IMG/VR virus record: IMGVR_UViG_3300025099_000152
Span: 1 to 23,110 of that record
Origin: a virus
DNA length: 23,110 bases
Strand: one strand, 5' to 3'
Shown here: piece by piece, positions 20,812-23,110 of the stretch
How the letters are laid out: every line of letters starts with the position of its first letter
Numbering within the stretch: the first letter of the stretch is position 1
Made by a program: the position numbers and the translations under genes
Notes under the pieces: generated by a model
What the model saw: the letters and a program-made list of their open reading frames with translations, nothing else
Told to the model about the DNA's origin: nothing
Databases searched by the model: none

Positions 20812-23110
20812 ATGGCTAATTCATTCGTAAGATACACCGGAAACGGTACAACTACTACATACGCTATACCTTTTAGTTACAGAGATACAGCTGATTTATC
20901 AGCTACAGTAGCAGGTGTAAACGTTACAGCTTACACTTTAGATGCCGCAGGTACTAACCTTACATTTACTACAGCACCTGCTAATAATGCTGCGATTGAA
21001 ATACGAAGAACTACAAGCCAAAATACAAAATTAGTAGACTACGTATCAGGCTCAGTATTAACTGAAAATGACCTAGATACAGATAGTGACCAAGCGTTCT
21101 TTATGTCGCAAGAAGCGATTGATAAAGCAGGTGACGTAATATCATTAGATAACGTAGATTTTAACTGGGATATACAAAATAAAAGATTAAAAAATGTAGC
21201 AGACCCTGTAGATAATACAGATGCTGTTAACAAACAATTTATATCAACTAATATACCTAATATTACAACAGTAGCAGGTATTAGCTCTGATGTAACTACG
21301 GTTGCAGGTATCAGCTCAGATGTTACTTCGGTAGCTAGTGATGCTACAGATATAGGCACTGTTGCTACAAACATAGCGTCAGTAAACACAGTAGCTACAA
21401 ACATTGCAGACGTAGTGACAGTAGCAAATGATTTAAACGAAGCTATATCAGAAATAGAAACTGCGGCTAACGATTTAAATGAAGCAACTTCAGAGATTGA
21501 TACAGTTTCAAACAACATAACAAATGTAAATACAGTTGGTGCTAACATAGCTAACGTAAATACAGTAGCAGGAATATCAGCTAATGTAACTACAGTAGCG
21601 GGCGATAGTGCTGATATACAAACTTTAGCAGGAATAACAAATTTAAGTACACTAGCTTCTAATGAAGCAAACATTAACACAGTTGCAACAGGCATTGCAA
21701 ATGTAAATACCGTAGCAAGTAACAATACAAATATTAATACTGTTGCAGTTAATGACACCAACATATCAACAGTAGCAAATATTTCTAGTAATGTAACATC
21801 TGTTGCAGGAGTTTCGGCTAACGTAACTACAGTTGCAGGTATATCATCTGATGTTACCGCAGTAGCAAATGACGCAACTGATATTGGTACAGTAGCTACA
21901 AACATAGCTAACGTAAACAATGTTGGTGGTTCTATAGCTTCAGTAACTACTGTTGCTACAAACCTAGCTTCAGTAAACAATTTTGCAGAACAATACAGAA
22001 TTTCAAGTTCAGCTCCAACAACAAGTTTAAATGTCGGAGACCTGTATTTTGATACGACGGCGAATGAACTTAAAGTTTACAAATCTAGTGGTTGGGCGGC
22101 GGCAGGTTCTACAGTAAACGGAACTTCTGCAAGATTTAATTACACAGCTACAGCAAACCAAACAACATTTACTGGTGCAGACACAGCAGGAAACACACTT
22201 GCGTATGACGCAGGGTTTGCTGACGTATATTTAAACGGAGTTCGTTTATCAGCTAGTGATGTTACAATTACATCAGGAACTTCTGTAGTTCTAGCTTCTG
22301 GTGCGGCAGTAGGAGATATTTTAGATGTTGTAGCTTACGGAACATTTAATGTTGCGGCTGTTAATGGTTCAGCAATTAATTCAGGAACTATTAATGACGC
22401 AAGATTACCTACAACAATTTCTGACAAAGTAATAACAGCAACATCATTGACTGCAAAAGGAGATGGTTCTTCAGCAGATGGTAAAATTACACTTAATTGT
22501 TCACAAAATTCACATGGAGTTAAAATTCAAAGTCCTGCACATTCAGCAGGTCAATCTTATACTTTAATATTACCTACGTCAGTTGGTACTGCAAATCAGG
22601 TACTAGCTACAAATGGTAATTCTACAAACCAATTATCTTGGATTGATGCAACAGAAACTAAACCAACAGTAGCAGATGTATCTCAAACTATTGCACCTGC
22701 AACAGCTACAACGATTAGTATTACAGGTACTAACTTTGTATCTATACCAATAGTAGAATTTATTAAAACAGATGGTTCAATTACACTTGCTAATACAGTT
22801 TCATTTACAAATGCAACTACACTTTCAGTTAATGTAACTTTAGCTACAGGTAACTACCATGTAAGAGTAGAAAATCCAGATGGAAACGCAGGTAGAAGTA
22901 CAAACAATATTTTAACTGCATCTACAGCTCCAACATTTAGTACGTCAGCAGGTTCACTAGGTTCTATTGCAGGAAACTTTAGTGGAACTGTAGCTACAAT
23001 CGCAGGTTCTTCAGATAGTGCAGTAACATTTTCTGAAACTACATCAGTATTAACAACAGCTAACTGTACGCTTTCAAGTGCAGGAGTAATTACAACAACA
23101 GATTTTGGTG
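20812..23110 (+). CDS. Tail fibre protein, gp17-like N-terminus (3' end outside window)
   Basis: Open from ATG 20812 to the window end; 766 codons are visible. Residues 1-143 match the T7 tail fibre N-terminal domain that docks on the tail: NGTTTTYAIPFSYRDTADL, then AAIEIRRTTSQNTKLVDYVSGSVLTENDL, then NKRLKNVADPVDNTDAVNKQF. Residues 151-391 are about 23 decapeptide repeats of type (V/I)xTVAxxIxx forming the shaft. GDLYFDTTANELKVYKSSGW (409-428) and TATANQTTFTGAD...FADVYLNGVRL (445-479) are modules common in marine phage fibres. YTLILPTSVGTANQVL follows. About 617-702 resembles an IPT/TIG Ig-like domain (ITGTNF... then GNYHVRVENPDGNAG). The receptor-binding tip is not in the window. No strong Shine-Dalgarno. 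Confidence 0.93.
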   Translation, partial: MANSFVRYTGNGTTTTYAIPFSYRDTADLSATVAGVNVTAYTLDAAGTNLTFTTAPANNAAIEIRRTTSQNTKLVDYVSGSVLTENDLDTDSDQAFFMSQEAIDKAGDVISLDNVDFNWDIQNKRLKNVADPVDNTDAVNKQFISTNIPNITTVAGISSDVTTVAGISSDVTSVASDATDIGTVATNIASVNTVATNIADVVTVANDLNEAISEIETAANDLNEATSEIDTVSNNITNVNTVGANIANVNTVAGISANVTTVAGDSADIQTLAGITNLSTLASNEANINTVATGIANVNTVASNNTNINTVAVNDTNISTVANISSNVTSVAGVSANVTTVAGISSDVTAVANDATDIGTVATNIANVNNVGGSIASVTTVATNLASVNNFAEQYRISSSAPTTSLNVGDLYFDTTANELKVYKSSGWAAAGSTVNGTSARFNYTATANQTTFTGADTAGNTLAYDAGFADVYLNGVRLSASDVTITSGTSVVLASGAAVGDILDVVAYGTFNVAAVNGSAINSGTINDARLPTTISDKVITATSLTAKGDGSSADGKITLNCSQNSHGVKIQSPAHSAGQSYTLILPTSVGTANQVLATNGNSTNQLSWIDATETKPTVADVSQTIAPATATTISITGTNFVSIPIVEFIKTDGSITLANTVSFTNATTLSVNVTLATGNYHVRVENPDGNAGRSTNNILTASTAPTFSTSAGSLGSIAGNFSGTVATIAGSSDSAVTFSETTSVLTTANCTLSSAGVITTTDFG
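21262..21984 (+). repeat. Tail fibre shaft: degenerate 30-base (10-residue) tandem repeats
   Basis: About 23 in-frame units with consensus V-N-T-V-A-x-x-I-A-N, for example VNTVATNIAS and VTTVAGISSD. Most are exactly ten residues; two adjacent units are 14 (AISEIETAANDLNE, ATSEIDTVSNNITN) and one is nine (STLASNEAN). The repeat is conserved as protein while third codon positions vary. The regular spacing of Val/Ile/Ala suggests an extended homotrimeric shaft. Confidence 0.85.

Noticed and set aside
21039-21980. Minus-strand open frame of 313 codons
   Set aside because: It lies fully antisense to the tail fibre repeats; the open frame is a by-product of the repeated + strand codons, and the encoded protein is low-complexity with no start signal. 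The + strand frame matches a known fibre.
1-23110. tRNA genes, CRISPR arrays, insertion sequences or attachment sites
   Set aside because: None were recognised on reading; the DNA is almost entirely coding and the only tandem repeat is in the fibre gene.

Overview
The window is a 23.1 kb stretch of an AT-rich, T7-like podovirus (family Autographiviridae in the broad sense). Every gene is on the + strand. Gene order, protein lengths and motifs follow phage T7 from gene 5 (DNA polymerase) to gene 17 (tail fibre), with extra metabolic and small genes inserted. The low-GC codon use (TTA for Leu, AGA for Arg), a phage class I ribonucleotide reductase, and the small basic and repeat-rich fibre proteins often seen in marine phages suggest a marine T7-like phage. 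A SAR11-infecting pelagiphage or a related marine podovirus is the best guess. The host is inferred and cannot be read from this sequence.

Layout. (1) Positions 1-2803 hold replication and DNA metabolism: the C-terminal part of a family A DNA polymerase, a PD-(D/E)XK-like nuclease, a gp6-like 5'-3' exonuclease and a DUF3310 (T7 gp1.7-like) protein. (2) Positions 2800-5822 form a nucleotide-supply block: nrdA, two tiny genes (a 58-residue membrane protein and a 51-residue charged protein) and nrdB, all joined by start/stop overlaps. The likely scheme is host nucleotide recycling feeding phage DNA synthesis. (3) Positions 5848-10419 are head genes: two small proteins, portal, scaffold, a 77-residue unknown, three very basic mini-proteins in overlapping frames, and the major capsid protein. 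(4) Positions 10493-14070 are tail tube genes (gp11- and gp12-like) and a gp13-like GNAT-fold protein. (5) Positions 14073-20775 are the gp14-, gp15- and gp16-like internal virion (ejectosome) proteins. (6) From 20812 to the window end is the 5' part of a tail fibre gene with a long decapeptide-repeat shaft. The window contains no RNA polymerase, terminase, lysis gene, integrase or tRNA.

The most interesting non-coding signal is a 13-base motif, G(T/C)ACCC(C/T)TTTTAG. It occurs in intergenic DNA just before the gp6.5-position gene, before the capsid leader and before the tail fibre. T7 has its phi6.5, phi10 and phi17 promoters at the same three places, so I propose this as the promoter of the phage's own single-subunit RNA polymerase. 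A large stem-loop directly after the capsid gene sits where T7 has its Tphi terminator. Other points of note are a fibre shaft in which a 32-residue block is duplicated at protein level while most codons differ, a gp16 homologue with no visible transglycosylase domain, and the compact overlapping cassette of protamine-like proteins ahead of the capsid gene.
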